Positions 51,801 through 64,000 of a DNA stretch of 64,000 bases are shown piece after piece. The stretch is from Edolisoma coerulescens (taxonomy: Eukaryota > Chordata > Aves > Passeriformes > Campephagidae). The first letter of the stretch is position 1. Every line of letters begins with the position of its first letter. The position numbers and the translations under genes are program-made. Location of the stretch: contig VWZW01001657.1 in NCBI GenBank assembly GCA_013397115.1, positions 1,118,356 through 1,182,355 of the forward strand. The letters run 5' to 3'. The notes under the pieces were generated by a model. That model was not told where the DNA came from, did no database searches, and worked only from the letters and a program-made list of their open reading frames with translations.

Positions 51801-53245
51801 TTCACATCTACTGTTGTATTACCTTGCTATGTACTCCTGACATTTTTCTAGCATTCATTAATTTTCTCAGCATATCAAGCACTATTTACCTCGCTTTTAA
51901 AGCCTTTAATAACTGAACACAGAAATCCTCTAGTGGCAGTACAGTCTGACAGAAGGAATATCTCCTTCCTTCTGCAAAAGAAAATATTACCCTCACAACT
52001 CCAATTCCAACTGTCAGGAGCAAAACCCGAGTTTGTTGACAAACCACCTGCTTTGAACTGAAGTAGCTCCCCTGGAATTACAGAGGGGTTTCGTGGTTTC
52101 CATATTTAGGAGGCAAAGCTGTAGCAAAAAGATCCTAATTGAAAAATGAAATCTCTTGATAACAGCAGGCTGCCTTTGGACTTGCTGTGGGTACAACTGC
52201 ACTTAAGTCAGTTTACATGGAGTTGGGATCCTGAGCACCAGCAGTGGATCCCCGGCCTCCTGCTGCACGGATGGGGCCTTCTGCCCAGCTCCTGCACCCT
52301 CAGGTCATTCCTCACCCTCTGATCCCTACATTAGAGATTTGCAGCCACCTGCACCTCACAGAATGCAGGAAGACTCTTGCAGGAGAAATAAATGAATTGA
52401 AAGAAGAAGATGCAAATATACAGAAAATACAAAAGAGAACTGCAAGAATAGTGCACTACATCCAAATTTAAATGAAATAGCTGTTAACATGCAGGGATGA
52501 GCAGCAGATATGGAATAGACTGTCTGACCTTTCCAAGAGTCTTGTCTACTCCAGGTGAATAAGGTGCCGCAGACACAGAGACACCTTGTCATCCAACACG
52601 TGGGGAACCTGCTCTGCCACACTGGCATCTGGATGTGATCTTCTATTCTGTGCCTTTTCTCAGAAAGTATTTAGTAAGAAAAATGTTGGAGGAAATCAGC
52701 TGATCAACCAACCAGCAAATTAAAATAAAGCTTAAAATTCAATTAACTGTGGCACTGTTATGCATTATGTATAACACCTTTTAAAAATTAAGTATGACAC
52801 AGAGGGATTAATCTGGACATCCCAGAGAAGGAAACAAACTAAACCTAGAGTATATTTACAGTTTTAGGTAAGGTTCTGTAAGATCAACATTAGAGAATGA
52901 AATTCCTTTTCCATTCAGGAGCTGCATAAATACAAATGCTTCCCTTTTCTAGTAATTATTTAGTAATAGCCAAGATAAAGACATTAAGAGTGTTTCATAA
53001 TCACACAGTGGGGTTCAATAGTGATTCTCTCATTATCAAATCTACTCAACATACAAGTCAAAACATGATTTTTCTAACCAATTACATTCTTCATTTTGGC
53101 ATTGTATTCAAGCTTCTGATGTCTGAAGAAACAATTATGAGAAATTAAGAGAGTTTGTTGACTATAAAGTATACAGGCATTAGCCCAAAAAAGAGCCTCT
53201 CCTTCCTACACACATTGCTCCAATTGAGAAAAAAAAAAAAAAAAA

Positions 53246-53246
53246 N
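53246..53246. other. Single ambiguous base after an A-run
   Basis: One N follows 17 As (53229-53245). This is most likely a consensus or polishing uncertainty at a homopolymer. Confidence 0.95.
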
Positions 53247-53359
53247 TTGACTCTAACCCATCATGGTCAAATTCTGTTCTGGAGAACAGACATTCATTCA
53301 CACTCAGGAAAAGGACTCCATTTCTCAGACCACTAGAAATGGGATAAATTATTGCAGTG

Positions 53360-53845
53360 GTACCAAAGAGGGACTGCCTGGCCGGGGAACAGCTCTGTGT
53401 GAAAGGCCCTGGGGTCTTTGCCCCCTGGACAAGCACGAGCCAGCACCAGGGTCTGGCAGCAGCACCTTGGGCTGAGCAACAGAGCACGGCCGGGGGACCG
53501 GGGGAGAGGGTTATCCCCATCCGCTCTCCTTGGGCTACTTCGAGGGTAACTGCTTCCAGTTTGGGGCCTTCCAATACAACAAGGACATCAGTAAACCAGA
53601 GCAAGTGCAGGGGCTCTCACCAGGACAGTTAGGGGCTGGAGCACCTGTTGTGGGAGGAGGGGGAAGAGATGGCTGGGAGGCTTCAAAGCACCCTGTTGGA
53701 ACCTACAGGTCATGAAGAAGATAAAGCCACATGCAATCTCTGTCCTTGGAGGTCTTCAAGAGCAGGGTGGACATAAGAGATGACCCATGTGGAGCAGAAG
53801 AGACATCCAGAGGTCCCGTCCAACACAAATCACCCTCTAACCTTG
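53360..53845 (+). mobile_element. CR1 LINE fragment (end of ORF2 plus 3' region), plus orientation
   Basis: The plus strand contains GGGAACAGCTCTGTGTGAAAG and CCTGGGGTC followed by GGACAAGCACGAGCCAGCA, which correspond to the CR1 ORF2 'aacagctctg...ctggggg...gacaa...atgagccagca' region. Next come CCAGAGCAAGTGCAGGGGCT and GGCTGGAGCACCT, and near the end CCTTGGAGGTCTTCAAGAGC and CCAGAGGTCCCGTCCAACA. The reading frame is broken by indels, so no reverse transcriptase is encoded. The 5' end is approximate. Confidence 0.82.
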
Positions 53846-56800
53846 GAAACCCAAATCTGGAGTGCAAAATCTGTCCCAGGGGTCAGACAGGTTGTCACGG
53901 AAGATGTCATTTTTCCTGTTTATAGCTACAGGGCTATCATGTAAGGAATTAGTAACAAGGCACAACATCACATGAATATGGTGTATTGGGTGTTCAAACT
54001 CTCTGACCTTGGCAAGTCAGTGACTTTATTACCGGACATACAGAATTTATATAAGATGGCTGGGATCTCAGTAGTGACATGAGAAGGCAGGTCAAAGTGT
54101 AATGCAGCAAGACTACACAAAATTAAACCCTGAATAAGCAAAAGCTGAAATGAACCTGAAAACTGTTTCTTAAACAGCTTTTAAATCACTGAGACGAATT
54201 CATCCCATTGTATTATATGGTGAGTAAAGTTTTCTGTCAGTTCTTAGTGATATCTCATTTCTCTTCCCACTGTTCAACTTCTTTTGCCCCGTAAATTTCC
54301 TACTCTGTTACTCTGTCTTATTAATTTCACAAATTGAATTTAATTCCAATTTTTTATTTTGTCTTCCTTCAAGTTCCTTGAATATTCTCTTGTCTCTTTA
54401 GTACACTTAAATATTTTTGTGGGTTTCTTTTTCATGGCATTCATAATGCTGCTTTAAGAGCTACATTAGCTACACTTACAAAATCCATGTCAAATCTTTC
54501 AATCCTCTATGAACCCATAGAGCAATAGTTCTATTCCTAAAGGCAAATATGTACTGCTATACTTAAATAAATAAAATCCATAAGCATACTAAGTGCAAAA
54601 TAACACAATGAGTCAACAAAGAAACACAGCAACAAATAATCAATACAAATGAATTTATAAATGATCAACTGGTGATCTCAATCTAAATATCTGCTAAGAG
54701 AGCAATGTTTCCCTAGGAAGAAACGAGAGACATTTTCCATTGATATTGAACATTGACTTTTCAGAGAGAATGACCACAGGTTTATTTGATAGGTATCTTT
54801 GACTTGGCATTATATTAGCAAAATTTAATCTTCAATATCCTTTGTGCTTACCCTTCCCCTGAAAAATGGCCTCATCTCAGTTTGCTGGGCTGGGTTATAA
54901 AGCATGTCTCACTAAAATATCTCAACGCTTTTTCATCATTTTCCCCCCTGACTTCCTGCAAGTCTCGTTTTGCATCTCCTTATCTCTACTATCTCTCTGC
55001 CCTGACAAGACTTCATACCTGTGATTCTGGGATTAAATCCTACTAAAAAATTCATAATATTAGGTATTTGCACTGATGAAAGTGAGAATAGGCTCTGTCA
55101 CACAGTCATTGTGAAATCCAGCATATTTTCTACTTTGTGCATGGGAGGATGGCAAGGGCACGTGAAGTATAACCTATACTTCACAATTGAGAGAAAAAAG
55201 AGAAAGCACCTCTGAGGAAGCCATTCTTGCAGCTATGACTAAAAAAAATCCCAGAGTTTCTACTATATGAATAATAACTGTACTAATAAATTACTGATTT
55301 TAAACAGCATCTCTCTGCAATGCCTGGGTGAGCCATTTCTGTCCTGTCACATCACACTGCTCATTTCTGTGGCACCAGCCTTGGCCAAGCAGATGTTTTG
55401 AGCGGTGCAGCCACAGCCAGGACAGCGAGCACCAGCCAGGCAGTTGTGTTTCTTTACTCAGGTTCAAAGCAATACATTTTAACAGCTCCTGGGGAGCATT
55501 ACCAGCATGTGTGAAAAATGTTTCCTCAGACCCATCCGAGATTGTGCTGTGCAATTTGCATTAACAACCCAAAACATGCCCTGAAAACACAACTCCAGTA
55601 ACACACAAAAGAAAACATTCTATGATCCTCTCTGTCCCCTGTCTCTTGCCAAAGCTTCAGAGTATGTTCAGCCTGGTAGCTGAGCAAGAAAGGTTTTTAA
55701 TTGCAAGAGCTAAGCTAAGCACATGATAGCACTTTGAGAGTTATGGGAACATTGGTCTCACTCTAGTTTTAGGTGCTGAGGTTCATGGTATGAAAATGTA
55801 CAGCAGACAAAGAACTGACCAGGCTGTAAGACTGCCCCCTCCACAGTGAAATCCTCCTACTCCCATAGTCCCTGAGATCTCTGCTAGGCAAAGCAATAGT
55901 ACATTGGCTTTTCTTGGAACAAATCTGCAGATCAGGCTTTTGCTTTTGACTCAGGAAAAGCCCAGGAAAACTATACCCAAGTAATTTCACTTCCAAGTCT
56001 TCCCGTTCTTTGTGGCATTAAGCACATAGTGCAGCTGGAGCAGCCTGTCTCCAGGAAAACTGTCTCATTCACTTAATGAATCTCTCACACCTTTGGACTG
56101 TGGAATAGCAACTCTTGTTAGCTAGAAAGCCACATCTAAATTTCCTGGACACAAGCACCAAAATTCCCAACACTAGTACATAGTTTTCTTATGGAATGAA
56201 GCCAGATGCTTTTTCCTAAAAGGCTCAAAACTTCTCAGAGGTAGCATCAGACAAGCTTATTGAGCTACTACCACGCTTTTCTCACTCAGATTGACTGATA
56301 GCAGTCAATAAGAATCACTGAATGTGTGACATTCAGAATATGACAGGCATATTCTAAAATTTAATTATTGCCCCTAACTGACACCTATTTTCAATGCAAA
56401 TTTAAGAACAGAAACTTCTGTCATCAGCTAATCTTGCAAGATGCAGCGTTCCCTCGGTTTACATTGATTTCAAGTGAATCTGATTGCAGTGATTGGCAGC
56501 CAGATGCCCTCTGCCTCTCAGAGGTTCCAGCTTTGCATGATTTTCCCTTTTTCAGTCTTGCTTTCCAAAATGTCTGGCATATTTGATTTCAATGAAGTCT
56601 GGACAAGACAAAGACCGTGGTTTTCTGACTCCACAAGTAAAAAACAAATGCAACATAAGAAATCAAACCAAATGTAAGTTCCTGTTTGTCAATTACAACT
56701 CAGAGAGAGAGAAAAAAATCCATAGGTACATAAGACAGGCACTTCAGCAACCTATTTTGATGAATGCTCATCTGTGGAATCAGAGTCAAAAAGACAACTT

Positions 56801-59800
56801 GACTGGAAGAACTTACAAACATGTATGAACAACAAACTTCATACAAACACTTACATAAGCAACAAACGGACTCATTTGTGGGAAGAAAATATATTGATAC
56901 CAACACCTGAAGGATAAAATTTTATGCAAACTGTACCATGTAGTACAGTACAGATATTTGATGAAGAGTAAAGATAAGATTTCTACTTCCAAGTCAGAAA
57001 TCCTATAGATTTTTTGTCTGTCACACAAAAAAATGAATACTTCTGTGGGTACAAGAGGAATAACTACATAGATTAACCATTTATTTCCCTATATCTTATG
57101 TTCTGTGAATAGCTATTTTTCAGATTCTAATTTCAAATTTTTAAAAAAAAGACATTTTCATTTGCTTAATTAACTGCCAGACCCTTTGGCAATTCAGTCC
57201 TTTCTGTGGCACTGAAGTGAATATATTATACCAAGTTTATGCAGAAACCTGAAATTTATCTTAAACCTCATGTGTATTTAAGGTCAAATAACACTGAGGA
57301 ATAAATGACTAATAATACTTTCATGTGCAACACAGGCACTAAAGGTGCAGTGCAAGCATGCTGCTCTCATAGTCTCTGTTATTTTGCTTTATTTTTTCCT
57401 GTATCTTCTTGCATATGATAGATAAAATAGCATCAATATCTAAAAGTTTCAGTATGAATATCAAGGTATTATTTTCAAGTGAAACATCTTTAAACCCATC
57501 GCAGTTTTTAATTTCCACAGGAAATAACAGTTCAGGTTTTTTTCCCCCACAGGAAAGTCTAAATATTTAAATTACCATATTTTTAATGTACTGACATGTT
57601 GATGGTCAGATGTTCTTTGATGCTCAAAGATAGATTGGCAGAAATCAGAGCAGCATAGGGGCTTACAAAAACGTGGTATTTATGTTTGGCAGCAATTACT
57701 TTGTGAAAAATACAAGGTGACTCTTTTTACGCTCCTTCTTTCTTCTTTTTTATATTTTTCTCCTCCAAGTTTGGCATGAATCAAAAGAGCTAAAAACTAA
57801 TTTAACATGACAAATGCTTTCATCACTCCTTTAACCTCTGAAGTGAACACTCTGACAAAGACAATATGTGTGGTATATGCTTTCCTTTTGACACTTTATA
57901 AATTATTTTCTTGTAACTGGGTTTTACGACCAGCCCAACATCTTCAGGATGTCCTAATTTGAATGGCTGGTTCTACATTCTTCATATGTCACCCCTGGAT
58001 AACAGGAATAACTCCTGGGCTTTGTGAAATGGCACAAGTCTCAGAGAGGACTGTGGGACAATTTTATTTCCATCCTCCATGCTGGAATTTACCAGAAGGT
58101 TGTGCAATACTAGCAAATAATACTCTGCATTTCGTTCACATCTGGCTATTGAGGAAGCAGGGAGAAGTGACAAACCTGGCTTTAAATGTGATGACAGCCT
58201 TGTGTACACCACGTAATGGAAGTTAACTGAAGTGACTTCTTTCCTATTCTCTGCTATTAAAAATAGTATAATAATCAGCCATAGAAATATCTTAAAGTGC
58301 TCTTTCATACACACCATCTGAACTTTTTCCCACTGTCTATTCCTTTAACAAGAAGACCAAAAGTAGCTTGATTTATTTTCAACCTGGTGAGTTTGATGTG
58401 TGTTAAGGCTCCTGCAGAAGCCCTGCTGGTGTAAAGGAATTCAGACACAGACCAGTCTAAGATGGCAAAACGTCTGCACACAGAACCAAGCATATTCTGC
58501 ACAAAGAGGTGTCCTATCACACTGGACCAGTGCAATGCAGACCTGCAGAAATTTTTCCCAGACATCAGTCAGTTTGCAGAGGAAGATTTAGGAAATTTCA
58601 GCTAACAGTGGTACTGACTGGCCTATAAAGGAAGAGTCTATCTAAACAGCTAGACTTTGAGGACATATTATGATATAAACCATCAATCTATATGAATCCT
58701 AAAAAAGAAAATAAAACCCGAAGTTACCTTCTTACAAGGCATATTGCCATTATTTTGACAAACGTTTAACTTAAAATCTCAGTAGTATCTTTATTTAACA
58801 TCAATTATGTAGTGTGGCAAAAAGTTCCAAAGGTTATTTATGCACTATGAATTTATTTTTAAAGCTTTAAACATGCTGCCTTTTCATTTCATTCATTGTC
58901 TTTTTAGTTGTGTGTTGGAGGAAAGGCAATAGGAATGCCTATTAAGTTTTTAAATATTTTATCTTTTCTATCAGTTATGAGATTTTCTTTTGCTTCTCTA
59001 TTTAAATCACCCTCATTAGAAATTTTTTTATGCCAGCCATAATCTTTTGCAGTCTCAAAGTTCCGTGTTTAAACCTGTAGACATCACGTTTTCAATGATC
59101 CATTCATGTCAATTCTCCCATCTCTTTTATGACAGGACAATTAATTTCGAAATCCTGAGGAGTATGAGAACTTCAAAGTACTCATTCAATATAATTTACC
59201 TCATATTTGCCATCACTGCCTTTTGCATTTGGCCCTGCAAGATTCTTAATCAGCATTGATACCTCACATTCACACAGCCCAGATACACTGACAAACCTAA
59301 GGAGCAGAACCATTTGCTGCAAATTTTGATGACTTTTTCCATAACTCTTACTTTTAGCTAACGTAACCCCAGTGATGGAACCTCTGCTCTGTTAGAGAGC
59401 AAGAAATTTTCATTGTGGACATGTAGGGCAGAAATACTATAGCAGCGCCTTCAAAGCCTTTCCTTTTTTTAAATCAGAAGATGATTTAGCACCTTAAGTC
59501 ATACTGTTGGAGGACAGCAAGGATTAGTTTATAGCTGATGGTTTACACCTGCTCTTTGTCATGTGCAATGAATTGTATGATTTTTTTGCTGAGAGTGAAG
59601 GAATTAATTTAATAAATGGCCTAACTTAAGCAGTTTGCTTTTACCTTTCTGTTGTTCTTATGCATCCAAGGCTACACCACTGCTTTTTTGTTTTTTCTTT
59701 TCTTTCTCTTCCATCACTCTAAATTATGGTCATGGTGGATCTATCAAATTTATTCATAGGATTAATTTCAGCTATTTTCTGGTTTTGACATGTACTTATT

Positions 59801-61539
59801 CTTTCCTGTGTATGGCATGAAGCTTGTCAGGTAACTTCTCATTATTTAAACCTTGAGCCAACACTCTCTCCTAAACCCTGCTTTGTTGTGTTCACCAACT
59901 CTACTGTGCTCATCATTCTTTCAATAGGAAAGACGACCTCAAAAACTTCTGTCAAAATGGATCAGTTATGTTGTTACTTGAAATGATAGATCATTCATTG
60001 ATTATTAAGAGTCAATACATTCCCTTACATTCTCTCTTGTCTTATATATGAAAGCGTAAAAAGCAATAACCACATTGCAAAGCTTTGCTTAAGATTACAG
60101 TAACCTAAATACCAAGGAAAAACACATTTCATAATCCATCACTTCAAAGTTATGCACATGATTAAAATGTTCAACTTGCAGTATATCATTTCCCATGTGC
60201 ATAATCACTCTAACAGGGAGCTGCTGTATGATAACTGTCAAGTTCAATGAATCATGTGCTTTCCAATCTTTTCATTTAGATACCAAACTAAGCTTGTTAT
60301 TCTTCTGAGGCTTTCTACAGGGGAAATACAGAAAGATGGTGAGATCTGTAGTATTCAGTATGCTGGGATATAGGTCTGGACTAAACAGACAGCAGGAATA
60401 TTCAGCCAGCTCTTTCCTACTACTGTATATATTAATCACATATGGAAGCTCATTAGTATGAAAAATGGGGTTTTCAGGTGTCTATCCTGAAGAGTCAGGT
60501 TACATAGGATCAAAAAAAAAAAAAACCAAAAAAGAAAATTCATCACATCTTTATAGATCTTTTGAGTGCTGTATGTGAGAATAGCATCACAGAGGAAATA
60601 AATCCCACAAAGAATAGGTCTGGAAAGTATTAACAGAAAATACTCTCAAGCTACCATAATTTTGCCATTTAGTCAGAGAAGCTAAAGAGTTTGTGCAGCA
60701 CATCACTGTCATCAGCATATTGTTAAAGGCACTGAAAAAGGTGCAAAATACACTGGTAGTTTGTGCAGACACTTAGAAAAACGTCTACAACAACAGAAAT
60801 TGAGAGAGGTACCAGGGGAGGGGGAGGAAATCAGAAATTAATTGAATTAAGAAAGACAAAATCCCAGCAGCATGTTAAAAACATCTCAAAAAACCACAGA
60901 AAGGATTAGGACACAGTGTGGTCACTATTAATATATGAATCATGGGAAATAAACACAACATTCAGAGTTTCTGTATTTTTCCTTACAAAATGCTGAGTGG
61001 AATATGGAAAATAACTGCATGCAAAATGGAACCATCTAATGATTCAAATTTAACACCACCAGGATTTAGGCACACAGACCAATATAGACTGAGATCTAGT
61101 AATCAAAATGATTTTGTTTCTTTTTTATCTAAAGGCAGCATGTGATGGTAATATTTGAATTCAAATGCCACTAGCTTCTGTTACTTATGTGAATTCACCA
61201 CCTATCACATTTTTTTCTAAATACTTCTTAAACATATGGCACTAAATCAAAAAGTCATTAAATCACTCTGTTTGGACAATCTTTGAGATGTGCATATCTG
61301 ACACCTAAAGTTAACACAGCACATTAAGAATCCTGAATCAATTTCTTGCTTCCACTGCTCTTATGACAGCGAACGTGACTTGAACATTTTATTTTTCCTC
61401 ATTAATCAGAATAAGGAATAATAATATTCTTTGCTCACTAAGAACACACATTTGTGAAACACATTGATCATCCTTTCATCTGCTGAACTTTTGTTTTCTG
61501 ACACAGCCATGTGATTTGACAGAGAAAACACAGCCTTAC

Positions 61540-61778
61540 CTATGAAATACGCTAGCAAGATGGCAAGCAGGACTGCAGCAGCAATTGCAGATAAAGCAGC
61601 ACATTTCCAGCTACAGTACTTGGAGGGTTTTTTCAGCTTGAATGCATTCCTGGAGAATGTATTTCTAGGTAACAGTCTGGGAGGTGGAGTATAAACCGTT
61701 CCTGAGGTCAACGGGTAACCAGGGGAAGAACTACTGAACAGCGGAGTAGTTCCAGAAGATGTCTTAAACAAGAAATGC
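61540..61778 (-). CDS. TENM3: TENM3 exon A: end of intracellular domain and transmembrane helix
   Basis: This 239-base exon has an acceptor TTTTTCAG before 61778 and a donor GTAAG at 61539-61535. It enters in phase 2 and leaves in phase 1. The 79 whole codons begin HFLFKTSSGTTPLF. They include a Ser/Thr/Pro-rich stretch with YTPPPRLLPRN (residues 29-39), a possible SH3-type ligand; this part of teneurins is known to bind adaptors such as CAP/ponsin. A basic stop-transfer cluster KLKKPSK follows (residues 47-53), then CSWKC and the hydrophobic helix at residues 60-79 (61600-61541), which runs on into exon B. The basic side is cytoplasmic, as expected for a type II protein. The split codon G|CG at the A/B junction gives the alanine of the family motif FIAMHLLGL. 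No break or frameshift is seen. Confidence 0.95.
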
Positions 61779-64000
61779 CTGAAAAACATAAAATGGAACA
61801 TAGTTGAAAATGGCAAGTCCTGTAGTTAAGAAAGAACATCTCCTACTCCTATACCATTCCAGCTGCCAGCACCTGGTAAATTCAACAAAAAAGAAAAAGG
61901 ATTTTGTAGGAAGAAATAGGGAGATGAAAATTTTGCTACCAGATCTTAACAACTGGCACTAAAATACAGTGTCAGGATATCTTTCTTAATCTTTTCTGTA
62001 ATTAGATGCAACTTGACCACATACTAGCTAAAACACCAGCATGACCCATGAAGTGTCTGGGAGTTCCCTGTGGAATCCACCACTCAAAAAATATTCTAAG
62101 AAAACCACACTCTGAGTCTCATTGTCTCATGGCAAAAGCTCCCAGCAAAACCGTAAGAACATGGCTGAGCAAAACCCATAGTCCTGTAGGAAAAGATCTT
62201 GCCAGAGTTAGAATTAACCATGATTTTGTGGTTTAATAGTACACACGTTTGGTTTGAACAGCTAGGGAAATTACCAGAAGCACACGACTCAGCAGATAAA
62301 AAGAGGATTTCAACTGCCCGTACATTTGTTAGGAAGAAAATAAGGGACAGAATACACTCTCTAACGAATCCCACAAAATGCTGCCAACACATTCCAGAGA
62401 GAAGAAATGGAGAAAGCAAACTGTAAGACTGGTTTCTTTAGATTAACTTCTCACAGGCAGGAAGAACTGACTACAAGCATGTTCCAGTAAACAATAAAAA
62501 GGGAAACATAGAGTACAGGCTGTGGTCTTACAGAAAGTCACTTGGTTTAAGACAGAGAGCTCTGAAGACTTGCTCCATACCCTCTCCCTTCACAGCTCTG
62601 AAAAACAAGTGCTTCTTGGAACCAAATAGAATGAAGACACTCAGTAATCTCCAAAATCAAAATCACAGCCTGAAATAACGCAGGTCTTACTTCCAATGTA
62701 AAATATGTTTAACATTTTTATTCAGATACAATCCAGTATGTCACTCTCAAACCACCTGTTAGAGCTTTAAAATCCATGTCACTCACTGACAACAACAATT
62801 TGGAAGTTTGAGGCTGAAATGTGTTTCCCAAGTATGTTCTCCAGCCCATCATCATGAATGTGCCTACTGTCAAGGATAGATCAGTTTATACCTATTCCAC
62901 AGAATACCAGAAGGGATTTTTAAAGGCATTTTTTTAAACATTAGTTTTGAAATAAAACCCAGAGCTTAAGAGATTGCACAGAACTTGCACACAGGTAAAA
63001 GACAGTAAAAGGAAGGCAGGCTAGGCTCCCCAGATTTCTGATTAAACACTTCCATTTGAAGACGGACTCTGAAAATATCTTGGTTTTTTTTTAATGAATC
63101 AATTAATAAACTATATTAATGAACATGAAAAATCACTTTGACACCACCTTTGTTATTGATTTTTAAACTCCAAGTGGCCTCGTACATCCCTTTCAATGGT
63201 GACCAAAATCTAGTTTGCTGCAGAAAATAGACAAAGACAGTGGCAGTATCCACTGTCATAACTTTTCCTTTGTGCTTTGGAGACCTTCAGATATGCACTC
63301 AAACAGATTAATTCTAAACAGTTATTTAATAGAAACATTGGGGTTTTTTTAACAAATAAAGCTGCCCTTCTTTTTTCTTTATCAGAGAGGCACATTAGAG
63401 GTTAGAATTGCTTCTTTTCTGCACATCCTAGGTGATCTATGAGAAAAAGCAGTAAAGGCAAATGCTAAAAGACTTCCCCTTAAAATTACCCAGCCTTTTA
63501 AATTATGAAAAACATCTTTCACTTAAAAGAAAGCAAGAAATAATGAAAGTCTGATGTCTTGAACACTTCATTTTAAATGTTTCTTTACTTTGCAACAGTT
63601 CAATTAAAGTAACTGATGGGCAAATGGTATTACAGGGGTGGTTGTGCCACACCAGATCTATTGACTCTTCTGCTCCTTCTGTCTGGGTAGAACCTCATTA
63701 ACTTGTCAGCAAAAGCAGGTTTAGTCCTTTCTGCTTCCTCTCCAGTGCTGGGAGCACAAGACCACCTCCATGATTGGACCTAGGGATTGAAATGACCTGG
63801 AGCATGAGGAACAAGGGAAAGCCAGAAGGAAGACAGAGCTGGGGAGACAAAGGCAGGCAGGAAAGCTCCTCTCTTATCCAGGCTAACTCTGCACCTGCCT
63901 CAGCCCAGGACCCCTTCTCCTCCTGAATCCTCACGGCAGGAACGACCACCTCAGGTTTGGACATTAGGGTCTGTAACAAACGGTGCTTACCCTTTGCCTG
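61779..64000 (-). other. TENM3: TENM3 intron upstream of exon A (partial)
   Basis: This is the 3' part of the intron preceding exon A, with a good pyrimidine-rich acceptor at 61779-61790. It is AT-rich with no repeat family recognised. The previous exon must end with the first two bases of a split codon (probably Arg) and was not found before 64000. Confidence 0.8.

Larger units (their letters stand above)
24551..61539 (-). other. TENM3: TENM3 intron between exons A and B
   Basis: This 36,989-base phase-1 intron has a strong donor (GTAAG) at exon A and a strong acceptor at exon B. It holds CR1 fragments at 25012-25275, about 30890-31290, 42447-42560 and about 53360-53845, CA-rich simple sequence at 45777-45802, and a single N at 53246 after an A-run. 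Local GC-rich patches lie near 33490-33660, 37660-37900 and 43240-43560 and carry no recognised repeat or gene. The stretch 38140-38270 resembles a conserved noncoding element in composition. No extra exon is needed: A joins B with the expected residues. Confidence 0.85.
1..64000 (-). other. TENM3: Internal part of the teneurin-3 gene (gene body, all exons on minus strand)
   Basis: Five exons in colinear minus-strand order encode a continuous piece of a teneurin: proline-rich end of the cytoplasmic domain, one transmembrane helix, extracellular linker, furin-type site and first EGF-like repeat. Teneurins are large type II membrane proteins that act in synaptic partner matching, cell adhesion and axon guidance, and bind latrophilins and other teneurins. 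The paralogue call rests on TENM3-type residues recalled from the family, such as FKLKKPSKYCSWKC, MHLLGLNWQLQPA, NNG and DGKEKWSVVESPRERRS; TENM2 and TENM4 differ clearly at these places. Neither end of the gene is in the window. The gene contributes about 770 coding bases to 64 kb, so introns make up nearly 99 percent. Confidence 0.93.

Noticed and set aside
53229..53246. A-run before the N as a poly(A) tail of a processed pseudogene
   Set aside because: No coding-like sequence or target-site duplication was seen upstream, and CR1 elements do not end in poly(A).
62096..62419. Minus-strand open frame upstream of exon A as a further teneurin exon
   Set aside because: The translation does not resemble the serine/proline-rich teneurin cytoplasmic domain, and no matching splice sites were found.
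63984..64000. Possible exon end at the window edge on the minus strand (CAGGCAAAGG followed by GTAAGC)
   Set aside because: Only a few bases are visible and the last codon phase does not fit the AG or CG needed before exon A, which enters in phase 2.

Overview
The window is vertebrate nuclear DNA and almost certainly from a bird. Its interspersed repeats are CR1 LINE fragments with avian-type 3' ends, it is gene-poor and AT-rich, and one sharp CpG-rich island carries a GC minisatellite broken by an assembly gap. A songbird-like genome is plausible but not proven.

The only gene I can support is teneurin-3 (TENM3, Ten-m3), read on the minus strand. Five consecutive internal exons are present. 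In transcript order they are: A (61778-61540, end of the intracellular domain plus the transmembrane helix), B (24550 to about 24428, extracellular juxtamembrane segment), C (13484-13279), D (6618-6423, with an RERR furin-type site) and E (3650-3549, first EGF-like repeat). Phases join cleanly at A/B (1), C/D (0) and D/E (1), and the residues split across those junctions match the teneurin-3 family. The first exons of the gene lie beyond 64000. The remaining EGF repeats, the NHL/YD-repeat barrel and the C-terminus lie beyond position 1. Everything else is intron: more than 3.5 kb after E, then 2.8, 6.7, 10.9 and 37.0 kb, and 2.2 kb upstream of A.

The most interesting place is 23.8-24.6 kb. 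Exon B sits inside a CpG island whose composition has shifted the encoded peptide towards Pro, Ala, Gly and Arg. Its downstream intron starts with a 10-bp G-rich tandem repeat that contains a 344-base gap. No GT lies at the homologous exon end. The first GT follows a run of six Gs and is one base out of frame, which suggests either a one-base assembly error or an altered splice site. Exon B has symmetric phase (1-1), so skipping it would keep the reading frame. CR1 copies flank the island on both sides.

The other long open frames in the introns look like chance ORFs. I found no tRNA, rRNA, CRISPR, operon or second gene.
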